From: Leucocoprinus leucothites
Taxonomy: Eukaryota > Basidiomycota > Agaricomycetes > Agaricales > Agaricaceae
Direction: 5' to 3'
DNA: 64,000 nucleotides
NCBI GenBank assembly: GCA_013368445.1
Contig: JAACJO010000036.1
Coordinates: 155,698-219,697 of the forward strand
Shown here one piece after another: positions 12,471 to 23,145 of this stretch (the stretch's first letter is position 1; every line of letters starts with the position of its first letter). The position numbers and the translations under genes were made by a program. Under the pieces are notes generated by a model. The model searched no databases and was not told the origin of the DNA. It saw nothing but the letters and a program-made list of their open reading frames with translations.

Positions 12471-12760
12471 CAAGAAGCACCAGCATAATAGATGAAAAGC
12501 GTATCAGCTGGGTGTTGGCGCAAGGCTGAAATGATCCCCCACTTCATGCCAGTGCACTCCCTCTGTGGTGCGGTCAATTTTCTACATGGTGCCCCAACGG
12601 AAATCGCCATCGGCCGCACATCATAGAGCAACCACATTGGCAAGGACTGCTTATTGTCAGGTTCAGATGCCTGGGAATATTTTGCAAGAATCCGAAAGCC
12701 GGCGTGCGTCTTATGAGCATTGGGTGGTTTCAACAGCGTCAGCGCTCGTTCGGGGGTCAC
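12470..12760 (-). pseudogene. Short conserved minus frame ending YYAGAS
   Basis: Minus-strand open frame whose last 25 or so codons are conserved in the other duplication copy (33014-33250): G-I-I-S-A-L-x-Q-H-P-A-D-T-L then FIYYAGAS and a stop in both. The segment resembles the beta strand before the catalytic histidine in fungal caspase-like (peptidase C14) proteins, which normally read Y-A-G-H-G, but the His-Gly is absent and no further caspase motif follows. I do not claim a functional protease; it may be a remnant or chance. Confidence 0.25.
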
Positions 12761-12886
12761 GATGACTCGAGCTGCCTCAAGGTGATCGCGTGGTCAATCT
12801 GATTACGCGCAAGAACGGCCGTTTAGATACCTAGTTGGATCCACTATACTTCCTTCTTAACCTCAACTCTATCCATACCCCGCCCA

Positions 12887-13885
12887 ATGCCGGAGGCACC
12901 TCGTTTCAACATTACCGGCAGCACCGTCACGTATGTTGCTGGGAATCAAACGAACTATAATTATGGCGATAGGAGCCCCCTTCCCCGCCACGATCCCCCT
13001 ACCAACTATGTTACAGAAGAATCTCAGCCACAGCCGTCAACTGAAGAAACACCTGGCGAAAACGGTTCTCGTTCTGAGGTACGACCAACCCTGTTACTCT
13101 GGGCATCGTTCTAGAGCTTAGTTTCCCTTCAGTTTTATGCAGGACCTCAGCCTCCCCAGCACCCCACCGGGCGACGACCTGCGAGCTCACAGCAACCACT
13201 TTCACAAAGTCAGCTGGGCCATGGTCTACATCAAAATACCCCGCCCCCATCCACCGCAACAAACTCGCCTGTTGCTCTCCAAACAACACCTATCCCCGCC
13301 CCACCGCTTTTCAATCGACACGGCTCCCCTCGGTCGCCGCCCTCAGCCCGATCACCCCCCCCTCCCTGGGCTGCTCCGTCAAGTATAGCGAGCACGCCCC
13401 AAGCAACAGTGTCTGAATCCTTCCACCCTCATCCCACGTCTTATACAGGGATGCCTATGCAGGCTCAAACTCCTTTTCCGCCTAGTTTCTTAGCGAACCG
13501 CAGTTGGCAAGGTCCACATGAAAACCGACCGAACCAAGGTTTTGACGCGGCTGAGGGCATTGAACATATGAACGGCTATCATGCGACTGAAGGCGGACAA
13601 TATGTGAACAACTATAGAAGCAATGGGACTGCGCAACCACCCCTCCCACCACGTCAACAGCCTCCATATGAACATTCAACGCCATACTACCACACCACTT
13701 CTCCCCAAGCCTCCGCTGCTCAACGCTCTCAATCTCAAGCCTACACGCCTCACAACCCACCTTATAATCCATACATGCCTCTACACGGCCAACATGATCC
13801 TCGTGCCCAAAACAATCAAGGCAGTGCAACAAGGCCGTTCCCAGCTCAGCCTGAACACAATTACAGACGCACACCCGACCAATGA
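12887..13885 (+). CDS. P2: motif plus disordered-tail family protein
   Basis: Predicted 314-residue protein, function unknown. Exon 1 (12887-13078) begins MPEAPRFNITGS and continues TVTYVAGNQTNYNYG, the family motif in a shorter N-terminal setting. Exon 2 (13133-13885) is rich in Pro, Gln, Ser and Tyr and includes WQGPHENRPNQ and EGGQYVNNY. The intron (13079-13132, GTACGA...TTCAG) is phase 0; a second AG ten bases later would give the wrong phase, and the same choice fits P5. First exon is exactly 192 nt in both P2 and P5. P2 is divergent from P1, about 2.8 kb apart, and convergent with the P3 fragment. Paralogue of P5. Confidence 0.75.
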
Positions 13886-14610
13886 CCGCAGTGTTTCGAA
13901 ATTACGCACTGTCCGACGCCTCTCAACAACCCTCTATACCAATAAGGTGGCAAGATACAAAGTGGTGTGCTAGAATGAGATTTCTCTCGCCTCGGATTTT
14001 TCTGCTCTACTCTTTTTCATTCTGCTCTTGTATTTGTATTATACCTTGGAGGCCCGTTATTCCTGATGTACAATAGCCATGTCGATACTATTGCTCGAGT
14101 TATGATCATGAAATACAACTTGGATTATTCAATATTACTATGAGCTATTCATTTTTAGGATAATGTCCACTGCTAATAAGCAGCCAATGGGGAACAAGGT
14201 TCCCAAAGGGTCCTCAGTTTTGGCACCATGTGAAGTTTGATCTGTAGGTAAATCTTCACTACATAAACGTCATACAACATCGGTCCGTCTCGCTCTCCAC
14301 AGGAATTTCTTCTATTGATTGTCCTACGATGATAATTAGCGTCAGAGAGAAAAATAAACGAGGGTGAATAGCAGACCGGAGGGCGAAACAAAGCACAGAG
14401 GACCCACACCCAACTGAAATATACACCGTTCAGTCTTCTTTAAGGATTATAAGGTTCGCTTCAGATATAACGAAGAAGCAAAAAAAAATACAAAAGAGCA
14501 GCCTATTGTCCCGGAGTGTAAACAGAAAAGAATCCAAGATAAAAGAGCGACGATCCTACGCTAGGAGCTTCTGAGTCATTCGCAGAAGTGAAGCAATATC
14601 CCGGTCACAG
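13886..14610. other. Shared 3' region of P2 and the P3 fragment
   Basis: Non-coding DNA between converging genes, conserved at 34432-35214 in the second copy, including the block CAGCCAATGGGGAACAA. No gene is supported. Confidence 0.5.
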
Positions 14611-14990
14611 TTAGAACAAGGGAGCCACGGCACCCGCTGCGGTGACAAGGACAGACTGGTAGAAGAAATCATGATTCCCAGAGTGGTAAACCGTATGAGG
14701 TGGGATCCCATTGGGGAGAGGCAGAGGCGTATAATCTTGGAATACAGCAGGGGCTTCCGTAGCCCAAGGAATTGGGTCCAGCCCCAGGGAACGGTGGTGA
14801 TTCCTGATATAGTTTTGGTCCTGACTGAACGGCTGCTCCCAGAGTAGACTATGTGAATGTCGTCGAAGTTGAGTGTGCCAGGGGTCAGGTACGGAGTGGC
14901 CCTGAATGAGGTAAAAGGCAGGAGGCGCTGAATCAGAAGAATCAGAATGATGATTCAAATCCCGCCACTGGGTGTAAAGACGAAAACGCG
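14611..14990 (-). pseudogene. P3: C-terminal fragment of a P6-like gene
   Basis: Minus-strand coding remnant matching the last third of P6: TQWRDLNHHSDSS, RRHSHSLLWEQ and the Pro-rich end all have counterparts in P6. The reading frame loses similarity at 14990, exactly where a TA-flanked MITE begins (14993). Neither the motif exon nor the first part of exon 2 could be found on the other side of the MITE (15744-16019), so the 5' part is missing. The end also differs from P6: the frame runs on for about 20 residues past the P6 stop. An ATG inside the MITE can open this frame, but that would not restore the family motif. Confidence 0.75.
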
Positions 14991-14992
14991 TA

Positions 14993-15743
14993 CAGTTGTC
15001 TCTGTGATAACCCATATTTGTAATAACCCATACCCTGCGATAACCCATTGGATGTGGGGTCTCCCGAGTTGGTTCACGGGTGTTTTGATGCAAAAACCCA
15101 TCACTCTGCACTAACCCGTAACCCATAGCCCGTGAGGGTAAAAAAACCCATAGCTCCGGGTACTAAATATAGTAATTGGACTCATTTGTAGCTCAACACC
15201 CGTGTGCTTGTCCTTCACCGGAGGTCAGATAACTAGAATTTGAATAGACATTATTTCACAAACAGTCTCTACATCCACTATACTCCCCACCAAACTACTC
15301 AAAATTCTTGAGAAGGGTCTCAAAAAACTTTAACGACCTCATTCCCACCAAACCCTTCTTCAGGACAGGCTCTGGGTCACAGGGTCAAAGGGTTGCCGAT
15401 GAGGACGCCAAACAGCTATTGGAAGCACCTTTACTCTTAATGAAGCACCTAGCAATACTTCCGGATCCTTTTACTTGCAAAATGGAGTAGATCCTTCATA
15501 GCTTCAACTGGAAACTGCGCTTGGAGGACTGGCGGAAAAGGTGAAGAATACACATCTTGAAGAGTATTTTATCCCTACATACCTCACATCCAGTGTGAAG
15601 TGACATGAAAAATGATCGAAGGAAATCGATTTTAATTGATTATTTTAATGGTATTTCTTTGATCTCTGTCATAACCCATACTCGGTCAAAACCCATAGCT
15701 CGGACCTTCTCCGAACTGCTATGGGTTATTACAGAGACAACTG
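14993..15743. mobile_element. MITE-like element 1, TA target site
   Basis: A 751-bp element with terminal inverted repeats of about 24 bp starting CAGTTGTCTCTGTGATAACC; the right end (15720-15743) is its reverse complement with one mismatch. It is flanked by TA on both sides (14991-14992 and 15744-15745), the signature of Tc1/mariner-type insertion. No transposase is encoded. The interior next to both ends repeats the word AACCCAT many times. It abuts the broken end of P3. Confidence 0.8.
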
Positions 15744-15857
15744 TATAAGGTAGAGTTCAAGTGCAAACGGGTCATCATGTGATGCGCAGCGTGACATATG
15801 GGCGGAAACATAGAATTGGAATCCCAGCAATTAGAAGCGGAGATAAACCAAATCAAG

Positions 15858-15903
15858 CTCCGAGGGACGACCAGGAATCCTTCTCCAAAGGATCCCTCGG
15901 AGC
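15858..15903. repeat. Perfect 11-bp inverted repeat
   Basis: GCTCCGAGGGA and its exact reverse complement TCCCTCGGAGC are separated by 24 nt. It lies between MITE 1 and the Copia element. It could form a hairpin; no function is evident. Confidence 0.6.
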
Positions 15904-16019
15904 CCGATTGAGAGTATAACAGTTTATTCGAGAGCAGATTCCAAATTTGTCAATTTAATGTCATTTTCTGCCATTTCTGTGACACGTTGACGCATTGAAG
16001 CGCAAATTACAGACCAGAG

Positions 16020-16390
16020 TGTCGGGATCGCAAACCCCTGCCGAGCCCTGTCTGCATAACCTCTGCATTATATCGGTATATTATATAAATGGTATCTAAG
16101 TTTCGTCTCGCTGTACTGACCGTATATTTTTCCTTGCATTTATTCATTGTTATATCAATGTACCCAAGCATGTTGTCTATGAGACAAGCTCTGTATTCAA
16201 TATTGTCCTATAAGTAGTGTACCAACATGTCCTGACACTTCAGTTCTCACGTCGAGATACTGAAGTGAGTTTGTTATCTAGTCTTTCTTACTTTTCTTAC
16301 TTATGCTAATCATATTTGTAGTATATATTTATCTTTCAGGTATTGACTATAGTTCTCACGTCGAGATACTGAATATATATTTATCTTTCA
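16020..16390 (+). repeat. Left LTR of the Copia element
   Basis: 371 bp. It holds an internal near-repeat of about 24 bp (TTCTCACGTCGAGATACTGAA occurs twice). It differs from the right LTR at about ten positions by eye, nine of them transitions and eight in a CpG/TpG/CpA context. Confidence 0.95.
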
Positions 16391-16451
16391 GGTTATGGGC
16401 CCCGCCCCATTGCATTGCTAAAGAAAGAAATTATCTATATTGAAGTTTACA

Positions 16452-19400
16452 ATGACTACCAATATGCTGTCCTCAGCAGTTCCGAAGTTGGATGTGTCTG
16501 GTAGTAACTGGGCGATATTCGCAATACGTTTCCAGACAGAGGTCCAAGGAAAGGATCTGTGGGGCCACTTTGATGGTAGTGAACCTCGCCCTGTAATCAG
16601 AGCTTCACCTTCTGCTAGTCAGACTACTGGATCCCAGTCCGGCGCCACTCCTTCTGCTCCTACTACACAACCCACTGCTACTGCCTCTGATGCTACTCCT
16701 GCAAACCCTGCCGCTTCGAGCACTGCCTCCACTCCTGCTACTGTTCCTGCCACACCCTTGCAGACTGCCATCCTTATGAGCACTCAGCCTACCCCCACTG
16801 TCACGACAACAGCATCTGCCATCCCTACTCAGCCTACACAGCCTGCCGTCACAGTCGAGATGGTCAAGAGTTGGGTCAAGAATGAAAAATTTGCTTGTGC
16901 CTTGCTCGCCCAACAACTTCCTGACTCTACCTTTTTGGTTGTATCTGGACAGCCAACCGTCAAAGAAATGTGGGCGGCCATAGTACAGGAATACACTTAC
17001 AAGAGTGCCTTCTCACAGGCACATCTTCGTTGTGACTTCATGTCCATGTGATGCCCTGATAAGGGTGATATTCGTATGTTCCTGAGTGAGCTTCACTGCC
17101 GTAAAGCCGAACTTGAAGCTGTCGGTGTCATCATTAATGATGATGATTACAGGAATGCAATAATACAATCCTTACCTCAGTGGCTTGCTTCATATGCTTC
17201 GAACCAGCTCTCTGCTGCCCGACTCCATAGCTCCCTCCAACACACCATAGATCCCGACATCTTGATCATCTTAATTAGTAATGAATGGGATAGAACACGC
17301 CCCGATCGATCCAGGGGTGGTGCCACTAAAGCCGAAAGTGATGATGCTTTGATGGTTGTGGGAAACAAGGGAGGGGGCAGTGGTGGAAACAATGGTGGCG
17401 GTGGAAAGTTCAGGGGAAAGGCGAAAAAGAAGGGGCCATGTTGGATTTGTGGCGGTGATCACTGGAAGAGAGAATGCCCTAAGAGAGGCACTAGTGAGAA
17501 GAAGGAGGGGGAGAAGGGAGGTAATGCACTTAGAAAGGGTGCCAGTGCCAATATTGTCACCAAAGACGATGACGATGACTGCTCCTTCATGGTAGAGGAG
17601 CTATCGGACTATGAGAGTGACTCGAGTTGGTCCGAACTCGAGGCTGATCACTTGAATAGTGTGTCGGAAAGTGATGAAGGGATCACAAGTGAGATTGATT
17701 TCGGATCAGATTTTGAAGAAGTCAATATTGCTGCAAATGAAGAGGTTGTCAGTGTCAGCGAATCCACTCAAACACGAGTCGAGGTGTTCGACTCAGGTGC
17801 AATGACTCACATTACTCCCTACCGTGATCATTTTTCCACCTTCAAATCCATTCCCCCTTGACCCTTGCATGCTGCAAATAAGAAAGCATTTGACGCTGTT
17901 GGAAAGGGTGAAGTCACTTTAGACCTACCAAATGGTGCCGCTTCATCTCAACTCCACCTGAGTGAAGTGTTGTATTCCCCTGAGGCTGGTTACACACTTG
18001 TATCCATTGGTCGGCTCAACGATGCCGGATTCTCCACCACTTTCGCGAACGGAAAGTGTGTCATCCGCGATGCAGGCGGCGCCCGAGTAGCTGAGATCCC
18101 AAGGAATGGGAAAGGCCTGTATAAACTAGTCAGAGAGGGTGCAGAGGAAGTGAATGTGGCGAGTGAACCACTCACCCTAGATATGCTCCATCGCCACTTG
18201 GGCCACATCGCTCCTGGAGCTGCTCAGAAACTTGTCCGTGACGGTCTAGTCACTGGCTTGAAGCTTGACGATGGAAGTGATACCGATTTCTTCTGTGAGT
18301 CTTGTGCCTATGCAAAGGCAACTCGGCTACCGATTTCCAAGTTTCATGAGGGTGAGCAGGCAGAAAAGTTTGGTGATGAAATCCATTCAGATGTCTGGGG
18401 ACCTGCACACACTGAAACAAAGAGGGGCAAATGTTATTATGTGACATTTATTGATGATTTTTCGAGGTGGACTCACGTTGATTTCCTCTCAAATAAATCT
18501 GACGTCTTCGAGTCATACTGCAACTTCGATGCATGGTGTGAAACTCAGTTCGGTGTGCATATCAAAGCCCTGCACTCAGACCGTGGTGGTGAATACACTA
18601 CGAACAAATTTCAGTCATACCTCAAATTCCGCAGCACGAAAACAAAGCTTACTGTGCATGATACACCCCAGCACAATGGCATTGCTGAATGCCGAAATCG
18701 AACCATCATCGAATGCACTCATGCCTTGTTACACGCCAGTCATTTGCCGAAGACACTGTGGGCAGAGGCAGTTGCCCATGTCATGTGGTTAATGAACCAA
18801 ACGGGCACGAAAGCGATAGAAGGACAAACGCCTTTTGAGGCATTGTACCATCAGAAGCCAGACTTGAGGGCAATACATGAGTGGGGAGAGGAGGTGTGGG
18901 TACACCAAGCCAGTGGCAACAAACTCGGTGGATGGGCAAAGAAGGGACGATGGGTGGGATATGACACAGAGAGCAACGGCTCTGGTGTGTATTTCCCAGA
19001 CACGGGCACTGTCAAAATTGAAAGAAACTTTTGTTTTGTCAATATGGGTTGCTCTGGGCTCGAGGGGGAGCACTTACCTGGGAACAAGCCTCGAAACGAC
19101 GGCCCATGGAACAGCAAACCTTCAACAAGCCATCCTGATACAACCCCTATCCCTCCAACTCCCTCCCCTGACGAAAAACCCGCTGAAACCAAGCCACACA
19201 AATCAAGTGCTGAGAACAATGATGTCAACCCCGGAGAAGTACCCTGCAATGACATTCCTCGAGCCAGAAGGACTCAGCGCATTAGAAATCCAAGTGCAAA
19301 AGCTCGGGTGATCCTTGAGGGGATGGCGGTGACATTAGCCGAGGAAATCGATTGGGTTGATGTCCATGTTCTTGCGGCAGATATTGAGGAGACAGAGGGG

Positions 19401-20969
19401 CTGGAGCCAGGAAGCCTGAGTGAGGCAAAGACAAGGGGTGACTGGGAATTGTGGAAGAAGGCGATGGAAGAAGAACTTACCATGCTGGGTGATGCCGGCA
19501 CGTGGGAACTCGTTGACCCGCCGATCGGAGTCAACATCGTTGGATCAAAGTGGGTGTTTAAAGCAAAGAAAGACGCTGCTGGCAACATTGTCTGCTACAA
19601 AGCAAGACTCGTTGCGCAAGGGTTCTCACAGGTCCCAGGTGTCGACTATTTTGACATGTTTGCACCTGTTGCACGCCTCTCATCCATCCGATCCGTACTT
19701 GCCATCGCTGCCGCCCATGATCTGGAGATCCATCAGATCAACATCAAAGGGGCCTACCTTAACGGGAAATTAAATGATGATGAGAACATTTACACATGGC
19801 AACCACCTGGCTTTGTCTCTTCCTCTCATCCTCATCGTGTATGCCGCCTCAAGAAGACCCTCTATGGCCTCAAGCAATCCGGGAGATGATGGTATCAACG
19901 TCTCTGCGAAATATTAATCAATAATCTGGGATTTTCACACTGTGAAGTTGACCAGAGTGTTTTCTTCAAGACCATCGCCCCCGACCTCATCATTATCCTT
20001 GTCCACATCGATGACTGCATGATTGTCATGTCAACTATCACGTTAATTGATTGGGTGAAGAATGGAGTGAAGCAATTCGTGGAGATTACGGACCTGGGGG
20101 AGATACATTGGTTGTTGGGCATTGAATTGAAATGGGATAGAGAACACGGTAAAATCTCACTTTCCCAATGTTCCTATATTGACGCTTCAATTTGCCGTTA
20201 CAGTTTCGAGGACGCGAAGCCTGTCAGCATGCCCATGGACCCATCAACTCGGCTAGCATCCACGCAATCGCCTCAAACAACCGCCCGAATTGCTCGAATG
20301 TCCAAACAACCCTATCAAGAGGCCATTGGCATGCTCATGTATGCTGCACTTGGAATGCAACCGGATATCGCATACGCAGTGCAGGTTCTCTCGAAATTTT
20401 CGAGAAATCCGGGGGAGGCACATTGGGAGGCGGTGAAACAAGTCTTCAGGTACCTGAAGGGGACTCAGGAGTATTGGTTGACATATGGAGGCATTGGAGA
20501 AGGCCTCGAGGGATTTACGGATGCAGATGGCAACATGGCAGAGGACCGCTGTGCTACATCAGGGTATGCCTTCATTATTAATGGCGGAGTGGTTTCTTGG
20601 AGTGCGAAGCAACAAGAAATTGTTACTCTTTCTACTACAGAGTCTGAATACGTTGCCGCAACACACGCCGCTAAGGAAGCCTTGTGGCTTTGTTCGCTTA
20701 TATCTCAAGTCTTCAATATCACGCTCCCCTCGACTACCATCTTTTCCGACAACCAATCTGCCATCGCACTTGCCAAGGACCACCAGTATCATGCTCGCAC
20801 CAAGCACATTGATATACGCTATCATTTTATTTGCTGGATCGTCGAAGAGGACAAGATTCGGCTTGTCTATTGCCCGACCAAAGATATGGTCGCAGACATC
20901 TTCACGAAGGCACTCGCATCGCCAAAAGTCAAGCATTTTGCTTGTGAACTCGGCCTCGTCAAGGTTTGA
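16452..20969 (+). pseudogene. Copia gag-pol polyprotein with three in-frame stops
   Basis: One reading frame of about 1500 codons, split by TGA at 17049, 17859 and 19887. Gag has a Ser/Thr/Ala/Pro-rich insert and a zinc knuckle C-W-I-C-x3-H-x4-C near 17439 (one residue shorter than the usual CCHC spacing). Then come the protease site FDSGA (about 17790), the integrase zinc region and core with the D, D, E residues in HSDVWGP, SDRGGEY and NGIAE, the reverse transcriptase with KARLVAQGFSQ and the IDD box, and RNase H (TESEYVA, KHIDIRYH). In reverse transcriptase motif A the usual catalytic aspartate is asparagine (QINIKGAYLNG, about 19739). All stops and this change fit C-to-T or G-to-A at CpG. 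The element cannot make its own polyprotein unless stops are read through. Confidence 0.9.
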
Positions 20970-20976
20970 GGGGGAG

Positions 20977-21347
20977 TGTCGGGATTGCAAACCCCTGCCA
21001 AGCCTTGTCTGCATAACCTCTGCATTATATCGGTATATTATATAAATGGTATCTAAGTTTTGTCTCGCCGTACTGACTGTATATTTTTCCTTGCATTTAT
21101 TCATTGTTATATCAATGTACCCGAGCATGTTGTCTACGAGACAAGCTCTGTATTCAATATTGTCCTATAAGTAGTGTACCAACATGTCCTGACACTTCAG
21201 TTCTCACGTCGAGATACTGAAGTGAGTTTGTTATCTAGTCTTTCTTACTTTTCTTACTTATGCTAATCATATTTGTAGTATATATTTATCTTTCAGGTCT
21301 TGACTATAGTTCTCGCGTCGAGATACTGAATATATATTTATCTTTCA
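20977..21347 (+). repeat. Right LTR of the Copia element
   Basis: 371 bp, same length as the left LTR, preceded by the polypurine tract and followed by the CAGAG target duplication. Confidence 0.95.
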
Positions 21348-21352
21348 CAGAG

Positions 21353-21924
21353 AATGTGTTGAAATGCCATGAAAGGCTCTCAAGTCCAAAAACCTTGGAG
21401 GTATACCAAATGATAGTACGGAATGCTGCTTCCTTCATCAGCTTCTGATGTTCTTGAGTAATGTGTTCAAGGTACTTAGCAAGTACTTGGTGATATTCCC
21501 CTGGAATCAATGAGAAGGTGAGCTGCAAACTTCCTGCCCGTCAATGATGACCTCGGAAATCTGAAACTCTAGAGTAGGTTTGCAGCCCGTGCATTGAGAT
21601 CCATGGATGCTTATTCAAAGGGCTTGGATGGAGCTCAGGCAGCTTGGGTTGCACGGGAATTTCATGTTGTTTTATTCTGGAAGCTATCCTGATATTTCAT
21701 TTCCTGATCTATCTACGTAGCTTATATTGCTCGATGAGCTTTTGATATAGCTTAGATACGTTGCGAGGTGTTGAATCAAGGGTCTTGACGCGGCTGCTTA
21801 ATGAGTCTCATGGCCGGTGTCACCTAGTGTCACAAATCACGTGATGACCCCGTTTGCATTTGAACTCTACCTTACAAGAGATGTTTGTTTGTTCACGAAA
21901 AGTTTGTTTATTTGAGGCGAAAGT
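21353..21924. other. Unannotated DNA between the Copia element and duplication copy 2
   Basis: No gene supported. It is the right-hand half of the sequence into which the Copia element inserted. Confidence 0.45.
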
Positions 21925-22289
21925 TATTTTTGAATTTAGTCCACGATGGCGCACCATCTAATACTGTCATATGTTGGTATTATGATGCCAACTCAAGTTC
22001 ATGTAACCATTAGACGCTCACTTACTCTAGGCGTCTTATTGTCATTCTGGAATTCTAAGCTTTTCTTTCGCTTTGTCGGACCAGATGTTTCTTGCGTCAG
22101 AGAATTTTCGATTGAGTCCAGTTTTTTGGTACTGACCATAGCTACTGCCAGAGCATCATTTTTTTGACTTTACAGTGAGGCCCAGTATTAATAAATTACC
22201 GGAAATCATGTGGGAAAAAATAGGTGCTGACTCAGATTTTGTCAAGCTTAGTCATAATTAGTAAGCTTCGGTGTCCCGTAATGTCAGTG

Positions 22290-22457
22290 TTTGTGAGCAT
22301 TTTGCGCATGCATGGGCGTCTCTCGAGTGCGTGGGCGCTTTTTTCGCATTTCAGCACAGGAGTGTCACTGATGTTTGTGAGCATTTTGCGCATGCGTGGG
22401 CGTCTTTCGAGTGCATGGGCGCTTCTTTCGCATTTCAGCACAGGAGTGTCACTGATG
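22290..22457 (+). repeat. 84-bp tandem duplication in the Helitron 5' region
   Basis: Two adjacent 84-bp units (22290-22373, 22374-22457) beginning TTTGTGAGCATTTTGCGCAT and differing at only about five positions. They lie about 100 bp inside the inferred left end, upstream of the transposase gene. Confidence 0.85.
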
Positions 22458-23145
22458 AAGTGGCACCCCCAGCCAGATGCTGTGTGTCCCATCAACTTTT
22501 GGCCTTATAATGCATGCTGGAGACTGCTGGGTGGCTGTGTGCCTCCATTCTTCCTTCCCCCATCTCTCTGTCTCTGTACATCTGTTTCTAAGCTAGAAAT
22601 TTCGCTTTGTGAGGTGTTTGAGGCTCTGAGTGGCCCTAAAGTGAGATTATTGAAGATAAGCATTAACCAAGTCTAATATATATCTATTTAGTCCATCAAC
22701 TATCAATTTCGCTTTTCTGGATTTTTCTACTGAGGCTCCTCCTGAGCTCTAGAGTGAGTAATTAATTAGTGACATATGTGTTGTTATTAGCTAATAATGA
22801 ATCTAGAGTGAGAGTGTGCTTAGTGTGTGGTTCCTGAGTGTACTTGGGGGAAAAGTGAAGATCAAGGTGAAGGGCAGTAAAGCTCCTATTCCCTGGCTTT
22901 CTCAATCAATTGAGTTGTTTGCCGGTTGCCTCTGGAGCCTCTTTCTGTCTGCAGTGTGCAGGGAGATTGGTTAGCACATCAAGAAATCCTAGAGGGGTTT
23001 AGCTAGCCCTTGACACTCTCCACTATCAACTGCTGCTGCTAACACCGATTTCTCATTTATTCAGCCTAAGTGGGCTTGGTAGCTATATATTGGGTTACTT
23101 TGCTTCTATTTTCAATCTTGCAGAGCTACTCCAGATTTTATTACT

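Larger units (their letters stand above)
8280..14985 (+). repeat. Segmental duplication, copy 1
   Basis: About 6.7 kb that recurs, diverged but colinear, at 28924-35524, with its left edge at about 21925-22189 on the far side of the Helitron. It carries P1 (minus), a non-coding or decayed middle, P2 (plus) and the tail of P3 (minus). The matching blocks include TATTTATGGCCTTCAG at 8402 and 28930, the 3' flanks of P1/P4, the middle region and the 3' flanks of P2/P5. The right edge of similarity coincides with the MITE that starts at 14993. Confidence 0.85.
16020..21347 (+). mobile_element. Ty1/Copia LTR retrotransposon, decayed
   Basis: A 5328-bp element bounded by two 371-bp LTRs that start TGTCGGGAT and end in TATCTTTCA. 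A perfect 5-bp target duplication CAGAG flanks it (16015-16019 and 21348-21352). Directly after the left LTR is GGTTATGGGCCC, which is close to the complement of the initiator tRNA-Met anticodon arm, the half-tRNA primer used by several Copia elements. A polypurine tract GAGGGGGAG immediately precedes the right LTR. Order of domains is gag, protease, integrase, reverse transcriptase, RNase H, which defines Copia rather than Gypsy. Confidence 0.95.

Noticed and set aside
14993..15743. AACCCAT-rich DNA as an internal telomere tract
   Set aside because: The words are irregularly spaced and sit inside a TIR-bounded element with a TA duplication, so a MITE explains them better.
16605..16916. Minus frame overlapping gag
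   Set aside because: Shadow of the Ala/Thr/Pro repeat region of gag on the other strand.
22290..22457. 84-bp direct repeats as a CRISPR-like or minisatellite array
   Set aside because: Only two adjacent units without spacers, inside the Helitron 5' region.
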